Assembly: GCF_900172225.1 (NCBI RefSeq)
Contig: NZ_FWFO01000001.1
Location: forward strand, 248,001-312,000
Reading direction: 5' to 3'
Source of the DNA: Falsiruegeria litorea R37
Lineage (GTDB): Bacteria; Pseudomonadota; Alphaproteobacteria; Rhodobacterales; Rhodobacteraceae
Length of the DNA stretch: 64,000 bases
A model generated the notes under the pieces. That model was given only the letters and a program-made list of their open reading frames with translations. It was not told the origin of the DNA and made no database searches. The translations under genes and the position numbers were made by a program. This document shows, piece after piece, positions 42,473 to 51,271 of the stretch (the first letter of the stretch is position 1; every line of letters starts with the position of its first letter).

Positions 42473-43612
42473 CTATGCGTCGCCGCCGCTAAAAAGGTCG
42501 GCGTAGAAGGACGTTGTTTTCAGACCGCTTCCTGTCAGAATGACGACTGTTTCATCAGTCTCCTTGATCAGACCCTCCTGTGTCAGCTTGGCCAAGCCCG
42601 CAGCGGCATGCGCGCATGTGGGCTCGACATACAGGCCCTGATTGGCGAGCTTTCGGCAGGCTGCAATGATGTCGTCCTCTTCGACCGCTACAGTACCGCC
42701 GCCGCTTTCACGCACAGCCTGCAACATCTCCTTGATGCGGATCGGACGCTTGATGGCAGTACCTTCGGCTACAGTTTTTCCGAACTCTTGCAATACATGT
42801 TCGTCTGCTTCGGCTTGGAAGGCTGCGTGTAGCGGTGCACAATTGGCTGGTTGAGACACAAAGATCTTCGGCAGACGGTCGGTTTCGCCCGAAGCCATCA
42901 ACTCTTTGAACGCCAGGTAAACGCCCAGCACATTGCTGCCCGCAGACCCCGGAATGACAATGTTGTCGGGCAGCTTGAAGCCCAGATCTTCCCAAATTTC
43001 GTAGCCAATAGTCTTTGTGCCCTGTAGGAAGAACGGGTGCCAGTTGTGGCTGGCATAGAAGATTTCCGAAGCCTTCTCGATGGCGGCTTCTTCCGTCGCT
43101 TCGCGCGGACCGGGAACCCGGACGATTTCTGCACCGTAGGCTTGGATTTGCGCGACTTTAGCAGCCGAGGTGGTGGCAGGCACAAAAACATGAACCTTCA
43201 TGCCAGCCGCCGCTCCGTAGCCTGCGACCGACGCGCCACCGTTGCCGGAGCTGTCTTCCAGCACTTCGGTGATACCCATTTCCTTGAGCATCGACAGCAT
43301 CACTGACGTTCCGCGGTCCTTGAATGAACCGGTGGGTGAAAACCACTCCAGTTTAAAGTTGCACGGTATGCCATCAAAGGAGGTCTTGTGCATTGGGGTA
43401 CAGCCTTCGCCCATAGAAACCGGGTTTTCTACCTTGATTGGAAAGGCTGCTTGATAACGCCACAGTGACCCGTTGCCGGTGTCAATGTCTTCGCGGCAGA
43501 TGCCCGGCAGCGGCGAAATCATCATCGGATTGCCATCGGCAGACCGCCAGATTTTTGCATCTAGTGCATATTCGGTGCCGTTTCGCGGGTCGACGAACGT
43601 TGGAGCTTTCAT
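42473..43612 (-). CDS. Threonine-synthase-like PLP-dependent lyase
   Basis: A 379-residue fold-type II PLP enzyme of the threonine synthase branch. The PLP lysine is in PTGSFKDRG (about residues 75-83), the phosphate-binding loop in SSGNGGAS, and a C-terminal GSGLKTT. A true threonine synthase would normally sit with hom/thrB; here the neighbours are catabolic. It may therefore be a beta-eliminating ammonia-lyase acting on threonine, serine or a hydroxyaspartate (inference). The ATG at 43612 (MKAPTFVD) is chosen because an earlier in-frame start at 43669 would overlap the aldolase gene and lacks support. Confidence 0.75.
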   Translation of the reverse strand: MKAPTFVDPRNGTEYALDAKIWRSADGNPMMISPLPGICREDIDTGNGSLWRYQAAFPIKVENPVSMGEGCTPMHKTSFDGIPCNFKLEWFSPTGSFKDRGTSVMLSMLKEMGITEVLEDSSGNGGASVAGYGAAAGMKVHVFVPATTSAAKVAQIQAYGAEIVRVPGPREATEEAAIEKASEIFYASHNWHPFFLQGTKTIGYEIWEDLGFKLPDNIVIPGSAGSNVLGVYLAFKELMASGETDRLPKIFVSQPANCAPLHAAFQAEADEHVLQEFGKTVAEGTAIKRPIRIKEMLQAVRESGGGTVAVEEDDIIAACRKLANQGLYVEPTCAHAAAGLAKLTQEGLIKETDETVVILTGSGLKTTSFYADLFSGGDA

Positions 43613-43665
43613 TTTATTTACCTTTTGATTTGGGCGACATGCAGCCGAAGAATAATCGCAGCTTT

Positions 43666-44799
43666 TCAACCGATTATTCGCGACCAGGTTGCCTCAACTT
43701 CGTTGTCTTCATTTGTGACGAAGTACCTGCTGTGCTGTGCTGCCGTTGCGCAAACATGGTTCGGTAGAATCCGCAGCAACGTACCTATCTCAAACTCGGG
43801 CACTGTTTTTTCGACGCCCGAACGGAAGCCAAGAATGCCATGATCCTGCTGAGTATCGAGCACCAGAAAGTCCGGCAGAACTGTTCCGTCTTCCAGGCAC
43901 ACCTGCCCATAGAAGAAATCTTCTTTCTGTTTGGAAGTTCCGCGGTCGCGAGACAGCGACATCCAGCCGGAATCCGTGATGATCCGGTTTGTTTCGCGGT
44001 TTATCCCAGTCACAGTTGTCAGCACGCTCATTACGATGTCTTCAAAATCGCAAACACCAACGCCACGTTGGACCAGATCAAAGAATATGCAGGTCCCTGC
44101 GCGCATCTCGGTGGCACCCAAACAATCAATGTCCGCAAGGGCGGTAGGCGTTGAGCCGACGCTGACGATGTCGCAACGGTAGCCTGCATTCTTCAGACTG
44201 GACGCCGCCTGAAGGGCCGCGGCCTCTTCTTCGCGGGCAAGGTTTTCGATCGCTGTTTTGTCGGTCAGTGCATAGCTTTTGCCAGCATGGGCCATCACTC
44301 CGCATAACAGGTCTTCGCTAGCTAGGATTTCCGCCACCGCCAGCAGCCGTTCGGTGTCTTCCGGGCGTATGCCGGACCGGTGTCCATCCATATCAAGCTC
44401 AATCAGGACCGGAAACGCCACACCGGAAGTCTTCGAATACGCCGCGATCCGCTCTGCCATTTCCACGTTGTCCACCACGACTTTCAAGTCGACACCCTCT
44501 GCCAACAGCCTTGCGGCGCGATCTAATTTTTGCGGCACAATGGCGTTGGAATAGAGCAGGTCAGTAATGCCTGCCTCGCTAAAAGATTCTGCTTCGACCA
44601 GCGTGGAGACGGTAGCACCAGTGCCGTTTCGGCCGACAACCATCTTGGCAACATCGACGGATTTTGCCGACTTCAAGTGCGGGCGTTGGGAAATGCCACG
44701 CTTTTCCGTCGCTGCAGTCATGCGGTCGATATTCTTCACCAAGCGTTGCTTGTCGATCAGCAAGCAGGGTGTTTCGAGGTCCGCCAGTTTGTTGGTCAT
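43666..44799 (-). CDS. D-threonine aldolase / D-serine dehydratase family enzyme
   Basis: A 377-residue fold-type III PLP protein (alanine racemase N-terminal type). It starts LADLETPCLLIDKQRLVKNI, with the PLP lysine expected in PHLKSAKS (about residues 41-48). The C-terminal metal site of the DSD1 family is seen as PNHVCATA (about residues 348-355, His and Cys ligands). Members include D-threonine aldolase, D-serine dehydratase and the hydroxyaspartate aldolases (DhaA, BhcC). The choice among these cannot be made from sequence by eye. It follows ridA by 16 nt and precedes the lyase by 53 nt, so the three are likely cotranscribed. Confidence 0.82.
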   Translation of the reverse strand: MTNKLADLETPCLLIDKQRLVKNIDRMTAATEKRGISQRPHLKSAKSVDVAKMVVGRNGTGATVSTLVEAESFSEAGITDLLYSNAIVPQKLDRAARLLAEGVDLKVVVDNVEMAERIAAYSKTSGVAFPVLIELDMDGHRSGIRPEDTERLLAVAEILASEDLLCGVMAHAGKSYALTDKTAIENLAREEEAAALQAASSLKNAGYRCDIVSVGSTPTALADIDCLGATEMRAGTCIFFDLVQRGVGVCDFEDIVMSVLTTVTGINRETNRIITDSGWMSLSRDRGTSKQKEDFFYGQVCLEDGTVLPDFLVLDTQQDHGILGFRSGVEKTVPEFEIGTLLRILPNHVCATAAQHSRYFVTNEDNEVEATWSRIIG

Positions 44800-44815
44800 T
44801 TTCTTCTCCCGTCAA

Positions 44816-45208
44816 TCAAACGCCGGAAACGGACGCGATCAGGTCCATTTCGACTTGGAAACCATGGTGCAGGCTTGGAACCGGGGCGACGGCACGGGCC
44901 GGCTTATGCTCGCCTAAAGCGGTGGAATACGCCTCATCAAAGGCTTTCCAGTTGGCGATATCCGTGACGTAAATCGTGGCCTTCACAGCTTTGGAAAAAT
45001 CCGAACCCGCCGCCCGTAGAATGGCCTCTGCGTTACGTAGAACTATCTCGGCTTGCTCGCTGAAGCCACGCTCCGCATTCAGGGTGCCATCAAGTTCAAC
45101 CGGCAGGATTCCCGAAACAAACACGAGATCTCCGCTCACAACCGCCTGCGAATAATGCCCGAGGGGCTGAGCCGCTTCTGAGGTTTGGATTTTCTGCACC
45201 TTCTTCAT
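44816..45208 (-). CDS. RidA-family imine/enamine deaminase
   Basis: A 130-residue YjgF/YER057c/UK114 protein. It has GHYSQAVVSGDLVFVSG and the conserved arginine in KPARAVAPVP (about residues 104-113), the catalytic arginine of RidA. It hydrolyses reactive imines and enamines made by PLP lyases to keto acids. Its place as first gene before two PLP enzymes is a strong context match. The ATG at 45208 (MKKVQKIQ) is preferred over an upstream frame extension. Confidence 0.88.
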   Translation of the reverse strand: MKKVQKIQTSEAAQPLGHYSQAVVSGDLVFVSGILPVELDGTLNAERGFSEQAEIVLRNAEAILRAAGSDFSKAVKATIYVTDIANWKAFDEAYSTALGEHKPARAVAPVPSLHHGFQVEMDLIASVSGV

Positions 45209-45342
45209 CCTTCGGACTATTTTTATTTCAACGCATTGCCTGCTTAGCTCTTCCAAGCACGCTGTCTTTCGTTCCGGGTTATTGACGGCCGATTTATTGC
45301 TTGCGGTATAATCACGCTTTCATTGGGAAATCGGGGGGCAAA

Positions 45343-45391
45343 ATTTCACAAAATACGCTCGCTTCTTGCAAATATAGAGGATTTGTGAAAT
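45343..45391. promoter_or_regulatory. 10-bp inverted repeat in the ridA-lrp divergent region
   Basis: ATTTCACAAA (45343-45352) and TTTGTGAAAT (45382-45391) are exact reverse complements with a 29-bp spacer, centre to centre 39 bp. They lie just before the Lrp-type gene and opposite the ridA promoter. Lrp/AsnC octamers bind phased sites, so this is the likely operator of the cluster. Confidence 0.55.
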
Positions 45392-45401
45392 CATATTGTG
45401 C

Positions 45402-45842
45402 ATGAAGGAAGTGGATGAACTCGACAGGAAGATTCTTCGCGCACTAGAATCTAATGCGGATCTCGCAAACAAAGTGCTTGCCGATCAAATTGGCCTGTCA
45501 CCATCTGCTTGTCTGCGCAGAGTCTCGCGTTTAAAGGAAATGGGCGCGATCAAGAAGATCGTCGCTGTGGTTGACCCGAATTGTTACGAACGCAAACTTT
45601 CTGTCGTCGTGTCTGTCAAATTTGAACGTCATGGCATCCAGGCTAGGCAAGACTTCTTCAATCAGTTGAAACGTGAGAAAGCAGTAGTTCAGTGCTACAT
45701 GGTCACTGGAGAAGTCGGCAGCATCATCATATTGAACGTAGCCGATATGGAAGAGTACACTGAATTTACAGATCGCCTGTTCAACGAAGACCCAAATGTT
45801 TCGGCATTCACGACTTTTATGGTCATGTCTAAGTTGATGTGA
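45402..45842 (+). CDS. Lrp/AsnC-family transcriptional regulator
   Basis: A 146-residue feast/famine regulator. The N-terminal HTH has ELDRKILRALESNADLANKV and the recognition helix SPSACLRRVSRLKEMG; the C-terminal RAM/AsnC domain holds VVQCYMVTGEVGSIIILNVA and binds an amino acid. It is divergent from the ridA operon and is its obvious local regulator. The ATG at 45402 is used; it has no strong ribosome binding site, and GTG at 45411 is an alternative. Confidence 0.87.
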   Translation: MKEVDELDRKILRALESNADLANKVLADQIGLSPSACLRRVSRLKEMGAIKKIVAVVDPNCYERKLSVVVSVKFERHGIQARQDFFNQLKREKAVVQCYMVTGEVGSIIILNVADMEEYTEFTDRLFNEDPNVSAFTTFMVMSKLM

Positions 45843-46408
45843 CCGCGCATCTCTCTCAAAAGCTGCAATGGCTTTCTGCACAAGCAACCCGCTACTCTTG
45901 TTGAGTGCAAAATTCATCTGATCCTGTAAGATGATCGGTTTGAAGCACTATTGAAGCGTTCACTGATACGGCCTCACGCAATAGGCGCTGCTTGAAGAGT
46001 TCAATGGCCCCGACGCGGAGCGAGCCTTTACGAATGTACCGCCGCCGCCAAGAGTGACTGCTCTGAGGAAACTACACGTCTGCCGTAGGTCTTCTAGCGA
46101 GTAACAGTTGTCATCCGACTGTACTAGTTGGCCCAACTCCTTCCTCAAGATTTGGCAATGGGCGAATCATACGCAAGACTACCGCTCTTAGCCGTCATTG
46201 CTGCGTGAGCGGCAAACGGCCGCAAAGTCCCGCATAGCAGAAGTTGAAGTTACAAAAGTCAAAGCGTCATCTCGAAGTCCGAAGACCCTCTTTCGACACT
46301 CTTCAAGAGGCCAAGAAAAAAGAGCCCGCTGCTTTGGCAGCGGGCTCTTGTTGTTTCGACATTTGCGGCACGAGCTAAGCCAAATCAGTTACCCGTTTTG
46401 ATTTCGCC
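45843..46408. other. Gene-free stretch at the right edge of the amino-acid island
   Basis: 566 bp without a convincing gene. Short frames at 45960-46148 (minus) and 46198-46401 (plus) have no ribosome binding sites and look like chance or decayed sequence. The segment around 46200-46235 (GAGCGGCAAACGGCCGC) resembles non-coding relic sequence I associate with roseobacter intergenic regions. The uspA terminator lies at its end. Confidence 0.5.
46321..46348 (-). terminator. Strong terminator of uspA
   Basis: AGAGCCCGCTGC and GCAGCGGGCTCT form a perfect 12-bp stem around TTTG. On the minus strand it is followed by a run of T residues (A-tract at 46315-46320 on the plus strand). It lies about 60 bp beyond the uspA stop. 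Confidence 0.92.
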
Positions 46409-47248
46409 CTAGTGCGCGAGGAACACCGGAACAGTTCCGTTTTCCAGCATGTTGCGCGTGGCGCCTCCCAAGATCGCTTCGCGGAAGCGCGAGTGGCCAT
46501 AAGCCCCCATCACGATCATGTCGGCCTCGGTATCGGCTGCGTGCCGGTTCAGCACATCGGACACGCGCGGCATGGTTTTGCTGAGTACGTCGATCTCGCA
46601 GCGTACCCCATGACGGGCCAGCATCTGCGACAGCAAGCCACCCGGATCAGACCGGTCGGGCCCGTGTTTTGGCGGGTCGATCACAACGATGCGCACAGTT
46701 TCGGCAGCAACAAGGAAGGGCAGGGCGCGACGAATTGCGCGCATCGCCTCAACGCTTTCGTTCCAGGCCACCAGAACGGTCTTGGGCTGTGCCACGGGTT
46801 GCGCGTTGTCGGGTACGATCAGAACCGGCGCGTGCCCTTCGAACATCGCCGCCTCGACAATCGGCTCGGCCTCGGCGCCCTTGTCGTCGCCATAGGGGCG
46901 CTGCAACACCACCAGATCCGAAAAGCGCGCGCGATGTGCCACGTGCCGCCCGATGTCGGCGATTTGCGCCACGCCGTCCTCGGTCGACCAGCGCACATTT
47001 GTGGCCTCTAGATAAGCCTTCGCGGCTGCGTTGATCTCTTCAGCGTCAGTGTTGGCGCGTTTGAGTGATTCCTGCAGGATCATCGCGTTGGCCCCGGCAT
47101 AGTAATATCCGGTTTGCGAACGATCGACGCCCAGGCACAGGGCCTCGACATGGGCGTTCTGAGCCTCGGCCAAAGCGACCATCTGTCCAAGGGCTGCCTT
47201 GGGCAATTTGGGATCCGTCAGCACGGTTAGTAGAGATTTGTAAGCCAT
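46409..47248 (-). CDS. Universal stress protein
   Basis: A 279-residue tandem Usp protein. The second domain keeps the ATP-binding signature GAYGHSRFREAILGGATRNM (about residues 253-272); the first domain is divergent. FNR-controlled Usp proteins next to cbb3 oxidase genes are common in alphaproteobacteria. The FNR box at 47339-47352 is centred about 98 bp before the ATG, so a class II transcript would start near 47304. It is divergent from ccoN. Confidence 0.88.
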   Translation of the reverse strand: MAYKSLLTVLTDPKLPKAALGQMVALAEAQNAHVEALCLGVDRSQTGYYYAGANAMILQESLKRANTDAEEINAAAKAYLEATNVRWSTEDGVAQIADIGRHVAHRARFSDLVVLQRPYGDDKGAEAEPIVEAAMFEGHAPVLIVPDNAQPVAQPKTVLVAWNESVEAMRAIRRALPFLVAAETVRIVVIDPPKHGPDRSDPGGLLSQMLARHGVRCEIDVLSKTMPRVSDVLNRHAADTEADMIVMGAYGHSRFREAILGGATRNMLENGTVPVFLAH

Positions 47249-47338
47249 TTGAACCTCTTGACTACAATGCGCACCGTTACGGATTACGCATTCTCGTATT
47301 CATTGAGTTATGCCTGTCACAGATTTCGCGTTAGAGTC

Positions 47339-47352
47339 TTGATACAGATCAA
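47339..47352. promoter_or_regulatory. FNR box between uspA and ccoN
   Basis: TTGATACAGATCAA is an exact match to TTGAT-N4-ATCAA. Placed at -41.5 it would start transcripts near 47387 for ccoN (59-nt leader) and near 47304 for uspA (56-nt leader), so one box can drive both genes. Confidence 0.92.
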
Positions 47353-47445
47353 AGCAAGTTGGACCACCGTTCTTCATGAAGCGCCTAGTCTGAATTCGTC
47401 TGGCGTGACGCAAGAATCGCGTGGGACAAGGCAAAGGGACGCAAA

Positions 47446-49053
47446 ATGTCGAATTATATCAAGCTTATCGCGCTTGGTGTGGTGGCCATCTTCGCGATGA
47501 TGGCGGCCAACTATGCGCGCGATCCGGCTTACATGGTGCATGCGATCATCATTCTGATCGTCACCGGTGGGCTATTTCTTTGGACACTGCGCCATACGGA
47601 CGAGCCAGAAACCTACGTCGACTACTCGGGTGAGTATATGGACGGCGTGATCCGCTATGGCGTGATCGCGACGGCCCTGTGGGGCGTTGTTGGCTTTCTT
47701 GTTGGTGTGGTCATCGCCTTTCAGCTGGCGTTTCCGTCGCTGAACTTTGAATGGGCCGAGGGGTACGCCAACTTTGGTCGCCTGCGCCCGCTGCACACAT
47801 CGGCGGTGATCTTCGCCTTTGGCGGCAACGCGCTGATCGCAACCTCGTTCTACGTGGTACAGCGTACTTGCGCGGCGCGGCTTTGGGGCGGCAATCTGGC
47901 GTGGTTCGTGTTCTGGGGGTATCAGCTGTTCATCGTGCTGGCGGCAACCGGCTACCTGCTGGGTTCGACCCAGTCCAAGGAATACGCCGAGCCCGAATGG
48001 CACGTTGACCTGTGGCTGACCATCGTCTGGGTCGCCTATCTGGCCGTGTTCCTGGGCACGATCATCAAACGGAAAGAGCCGCACATCTACGTGGCAAACT
48101 GGTTCTTCCTGTCGTTCATCGTTACCGTTGCGATGCTTCATGTGGTCAACAACCTGGCCCTGCCGGTGTCGATCTGGGGTTCGCGTTCGGTCATGGTGAT
48201 GTCCGGTGTGCAGGATGCGATGACGCAGTGGTGGTACGGCCACAACGCTGTGGGCTTCTTCCTGACGGCGGGCTTCCTGGGCATGATGTATTACTTCATC
48301 CCGAAACAGGCCGAACGCCCGGTGTTCTCTTACAAGCTGTCGATCATCCACTTCTGGGCGCTGATCTTCCTGTACATCTGGGCCGGTCCGCACCACTTGC
48401 ATTACACCGCGTTGCCTGACTGGGCCTCGACCCTTGGTATGGTGTTCTCGGTCGTGCTGTGGATGCCCAGCTGGGGTGGCATGATCAACGGTCTGATGAC
48501 GCTGTCTGGCGCATGGGACAAGCTGCGCACCGACCCGGTGATCCGGATGATGGTGATCTCGCTCGGTTTCTACGGCATGTCGACCTTTGAAGGCCCGATG
48601 ATGTCGATCCGTGCGGTGAACTCGCTGAGCCACTACACCGACTGGACCATTGGTCACGTGCACTCGGGCGCGCTTGGCTGGAACGGCATGATCACCTTTG
48701 GTGCGCTGTACTTCCTGGTGCCTGTCCTGTGGAAGCGCGAGCGTCTCTACTCGCTGAGCCTCGTCTCCTGGCACTTCTGGCTCGCCACCATCGGTATCGT
48801 GCTCTACGCCGCGTCGATGTGGGTGACCGGCATCATGGAAGGCCTGATGTGGCGCGAAGTGGACGCCAACGGTTTCCTCGTGAACTCGTTCGCCGACACC
48901 GTTGCAGCCAAGTTCCTGCCCTATGTGGCACGCGGAGTTGGCGGTCTCATGTTCCTCGCGGGTGCAGTGATCATGTGCTACAACCTGTGGATGACTGTAC
49001 GGAAAGCGCCGGCCAAAGAGGCCAGCCTGACCGTCGCAGTCCCGGCTGAATAA
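47446..49053 (+). CDS. ccoN: cbb3-type cytochrome c oxidase subunit I
   Basis: The catalytic haem b/haem b3-CuB subunit of the high-affinity cbb3 oxidase, 535 residues with about 12 to 14 helices. Key segments are [17 protein letters not shown] (low-spin haem ligand region), [12 protein letters not shown] (CuB His and the active-site Tyr region), [14 protein letters not shown] (CuB histidines) and [14 protein letters not shown] (haem ligands). It leads the ccoNOQP operon, with ccoO 14 nt downstream, and is under the FNR box at 47339-47352. Confidence 0.97.
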   Translation: MSNYIKLIALGVVAIFAMMAANYARDPAYMVHAIIILIVTGGLFLWTLRHTDEPETYVDYSGEYMDGVIRYGVIATALWGVVGFLVGVVIAFQLAFPSLNFEWAEGYANFGRLRPLHTSAVIFAFGGNALIATSFYVVQRTCAARLWGGNLAWFVFWGYQLFIVLAATGYLLGSTQSKEYAEPEWHVDLWLTIVWVAYLAVFLGTIIKRKEPHIYVANWFFLSFIVTVAMLHVVNNLALPVSIWGSRSVMVMSGVQDAMTQWWYGHNAVGFFLTAGFLGMMYYFIPKQAERPVFSYKLSIIHFWALIFLYIWAGPHHLHYTALPDWASTLGMVFSVVLWMPSWGGMINGLMTLSGAWDKLRTDPVIRMMVISLGFYGMSTFEGPMMSIRAVNSLSHYTDWTIGHVHSGALGWNGMITFGALYFLVPVLWKRERLYSLSLVSWHFWLATIGIVLYAASMWVTGIMEGLMWREVDANGFLVNSFADTVAAKFLPYVARGVGGLMFLAGAVIMCYNLWMTVRKAPAKEASLTVAVPAE

Positions 49054-49067
49054 GGAGGGTCGGAGCA

Positions 49068-49796
49068 ATGGCAATTCTCGACAAACATAAAATCCTCGAG
49101 ACCAACGCGAGCCTCCTGCTGATCTTCAGCTTCTTGGTCGTGACCATTGGTGGCATCGTGCAGATCGCACCGCTGTTCTGGTTGGAAAACACCATCGAGA
49201 AGGTGGAGGGCATGCGCCCTTACACCCCTCTCGAACTGGCCGGGCGCGAGATCTATATTCGCGAAGGGTGCTACACCTGCCACAGCCAGATGATCCGCCC
49301 CATGCGGGACGAGGTCGAGCGCTATGGCCACTACTCGCTGGCGGCGGAATCGATGTACGATCACCCGTTCCAGTGGGGCTCCAAGCGGACCGGGCCGGAT
49401 TTGGCCCGCGTGGGCGGTCGCTATTCGGATGAATGGCACGCAGACCACATGCGCAACCCGCAGTCGGTGGTGCCGGAATCGATCATGCCGAAATATGGCT
49501 TTCTGGAAGAGACCCGGATCGACGGGAAGTACATTCAGGATGTCATGACCAGCCACTCGATGGTGGGCGTGCCCTACTCGGACGAGATGCTGGCGCAGGC
49601 ACAGGCCGATTTCCGTGCCCAAGCCGATCCGGACAGCGACTATGACGGTTTGCTGGAACGCTATGGCGACAAGGTGAATGTTCGCAACTTCGACGGTCAG
49701 CCGGGAATATCCGAGGCCGATGCGATCATCGCTTATCTGCAGATGTTGGGCACGTTGGTTGATTTCTCGACCTTCACCCCTGACGCGAGCCGCTGA
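49068..49796 (+). CDS. ccoO: cbb3-type cytochrome c oxidase monohaem subunit
   Basis: A 242-residue membrane-anchored cytochrome c. The N-terminal helix (about residues 15-40) is followed by [13 protein letters not shown] (CxxCH at about 68-72) and a methionine ligand region near [13 protein letters not shown]. It passes electrons to CcoN. GGAGGGT lies before the ATG. Confidence 0.96.
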   Translation: MAILDKHKILETNASLLLIFSFLVVTIGGIVQIAPLFWLENTIEKVEGMRPYTPLELAGREIYIREGCYTCHSQMIRPMRDEVERYGHYSLAAESMYDHPFQWGSKRTGPDLARVGGRYSDEWHADHMRNPQSVVPESIMPKYGFLEETRIDGKYIQDVMTSHSMVGVPYSDEMLAQAQADFRAQADPDSDYDGLLERYGDKVNVRNFDGQPGISEADAIIAYLQMLGTLVDFSTFTPDASR

Positions 49797-49807
49797 GGGA
49801 GGGGATC

Positions 49808-49993
49808 ATGGAAGAGTATACCTTTCTACGGCAACTCGCAGACAGCTGGTTTCTGGTCGGACTGTTCGCCTTTTTTGTTGGGGTGGTGTTCTGGGTGTTT
49901 CGGCCCGGCAGTACCAAAACTTATCAGGACACGGCGAACATCCCGTTCCGACATGAAGACAAACCCGCCACATCCAAGGAGGCGAGGCAATGA
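49808..49993 (+). CDS. ccoQ: cbb3-type cytochrome c oxidase subunit CcoQ
   Basis: A 61-residue single-helix protein ([20 protein letters not shown], then VFWVFRPGS) that stabilises the cbb3 complex. It lies 11 nt after ccoO and overlaps ccoP by 4 bp. Confidence 0.93.
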   Translation: MEEYTFLRQLADSWFLVGLFAFFVGVVFWVFRPGSTKTYQDTANIPFRHEDKPATSKEARQ

Positions 49994-50865
49994 GCGACAA
50001 TACGTCTGAAAAGAAGAACGAGCACGGGCATGGCACGACCGGTCACAGCTGGGACGGGATCGAAGAATGGGACAACCCCATGCCACGCTGGTGGGTCTGG
50101 ACGTTTTACCTGACCATTATCTGGGGCATCGGTTACGTCATCGCATATCCTGCGTGGCCGTTGATCAACGGGGCCACTGCAGGGGTTCTGGGCTGGTCCA
50201 CGCGAGCCGATGTCGCAGCCGAGATCCAGGCCGTCGAAGAGGCCAATGCGCCGATCAACGCCAAGTTGGAATCGGTCGACCTGAATGCGATCGTTGGCGA
50301 CGCCGAATTGAACACTTATGCGGTTTCCGCCGGTGGCGCCGTGTTCCGCACTTGGTGTGCTCAGTGTCACGGTTCGGGTGCAGCGGGTGCCAAAGGCTAT
50401 CCCAACCTGTTGGACGATGACTGGCTCTGGGGCGGTGATATGGAGGCCATCCATCACACGGTGGCGCACGGCATTCGCAACGAAGACAGCGATGATGCGC
50501 GTTATTCCGAGATGCCCGCCTTTGGCCGGGATGAGCTGCTGACCGAGGAAGAGGTCGATCAGGTCACCAATTACGTTATGTCGCTGTCGGGTGAGGCCAA
50601 CGATGCCGCGCAGGTCGAAGCAGGTTCGGTGCTTTATGCCGACAACTGCGCCTCTTGCCACATGGAAGACGGCACTGGCGACCGCGAGCAGGGTGCCCCC
50701 AACCTGGCGGATGCGATCTGGCTCTTTGGTGGTGAATACGAGGACATCAAGCACACGGTGACCTACAGCCGTTTTGGCGTGATGCCCGCGTGGAATACCC
50801 GTCTGACCGAAGCGCAGATCCGCGCTGTGACGGCTTATGTCCATCAGTTGGGCGGCGGCGAGTGA
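49990..50865 (+). CDS. ccoP: cbb3-type cytochrome c oxidase dihaem subunit
   Basis: A 291-residue dihaem cytochrome c with an N-terminal FixP domain ([20 protein letters not shown]) and membrane helix, then two haem sites, WCAQCHGSG (about residue 118) and [10 protein letters not shown] (about 217), each with a later methionine (MPAFGRDE and MPAWNTRL). It accepts electrons from soluble or anchored cytochromes. It ends the operon and is followed by several hairpins. Confidence 0.96.
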   Translation: MSDNTSEKKNEHGHGTTGHSWDGIEEWDNPMPRWWVWTFYLTIIWGIGYVIAYPAWPLINGATAGVLGWSTRADVAAEIQAVEEANAPINAKLESVDLNAIVGDAELNTYAVSAGGAVFRTWCAQCHGSGAAGAKGYPNLLDDDWLWGGDMEAIHHTVAHGIRNEDSDDARYSEMPAFGRDELLTEEEVDQVTNYVMSLSGEANDAAQVEAGSVLYADNCASCHMEDGTGDREQGAPNLADAIWLFGGEYEDIKHTVTYSRFGVMPAWNTRLTEAQIRAVTAYVHQLGGGE

Positions 50866-50880
50866 TCGCTGTTTGAGACA

Positions 50881-51017
50881 CCTTCGGGCTTGATGGCCCG
50901 AAGGCAGGCGTCGGCTATTCGATCTGTTCGCGCGTTTCCTGAATAGCCGACGCTGATAACCCCCAGACTAAGGTCTGGTTCGCAGCCCGTCCACCTTTGC
51001 AGGTGGACGGGTTTTCT
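50881..51017 (+). terminator. Series of four hairpins downstream of ccoP
   Basis: In order: CCTTCGGGC/GCCCGAAGG (50881-50904); GCGTCGGCTATTC/GAATAGCCGACGC (50908-50920 and 50941-50953); CCAGAC/GTCTGG (50963-50978, short); CCCGTCCACCT/AGGTGGACGGG (50986-50996 and 51001-51011) followed by TTTTCTT. The last is a clear intrinsic terminator. The others are perfect stems that may stabilise the 3' end or form a small RNA. Confidence 0.85.
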
Positions 51018-51208
51018 TATGCGCGGGCCTTGCGCGAGAAGTGCGACAACGCGCGGGCCACGGCTGATTTCTTTTTCACAACGGCGCCTTCCGGCGGCTC
51101 GGGAAAAGAGGGTCTCCGGCGGGGGGCAACACGCGCGGCGGTGAGGAAACTGTCTGCGTAAACTCCAAGCATTGCGAATGTCCTTTGTTGTTGGTGTCTG
51201 ACATTCAT
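51017..51208 (-). CDS. Possible 63-residue basic small protein
   Basis: A short frame from ATG at 51208, rich in Arg, Lys and Pro (RVAPRRRPSFPEPPEG and KKKSAVARALSHFSRKARA). A second ATG gives MLGVYADSFLTAARVA. It is divergent from the LysR gene. Similar small basic proteins are common and unannotated in Rhodobacterales, but I cannot name a family, and the strand-specific coding evidence is weak. Confidence 0.4.
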   Translation of the reverse strand: MNVRHQQQRTFAMLGVYADSFLTAARVAPRRRPSFPEPPEGAVVKKKSAVARALSHFSRKARA

Positions 51209-51271
51209 ATTGATCGTTGCGCCAAATAATGCGACTCAATCAGAATTCACTTATGTAAGTCAGGGTTACAT

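Noticed and set aside
42473-43612. Assigning thrC to the threonine-synthase-like gene
   Set aside because: The SFKDRG motif fits the family, but the catabolic neighbours and lack of hom/thrB make the biosynthetic name unsafe.
38526-45842. Calling the island a complete beta-hydroxyaspartate cycle
   Set aside because: No aspartate-glyoxylate aminotransferase (bhcA) or IclR regulator (bhcR) is present and the fold-II enzyme is threonine-synthase-like, so only a resemblance is claimed.
45960-46148. A 62-codon minus-strand frame in the right flank of the island
   Set aside because: Serine-rich translation, no ribosome binding site and no recognisable domain; treated as non-coding.
47572-49074. 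A 500-codon open frame antisense to ccoN
   Set aside because: Histidine- and arginine-rich low-complexity translation typical of an antisense shadow; ccoN is certain.
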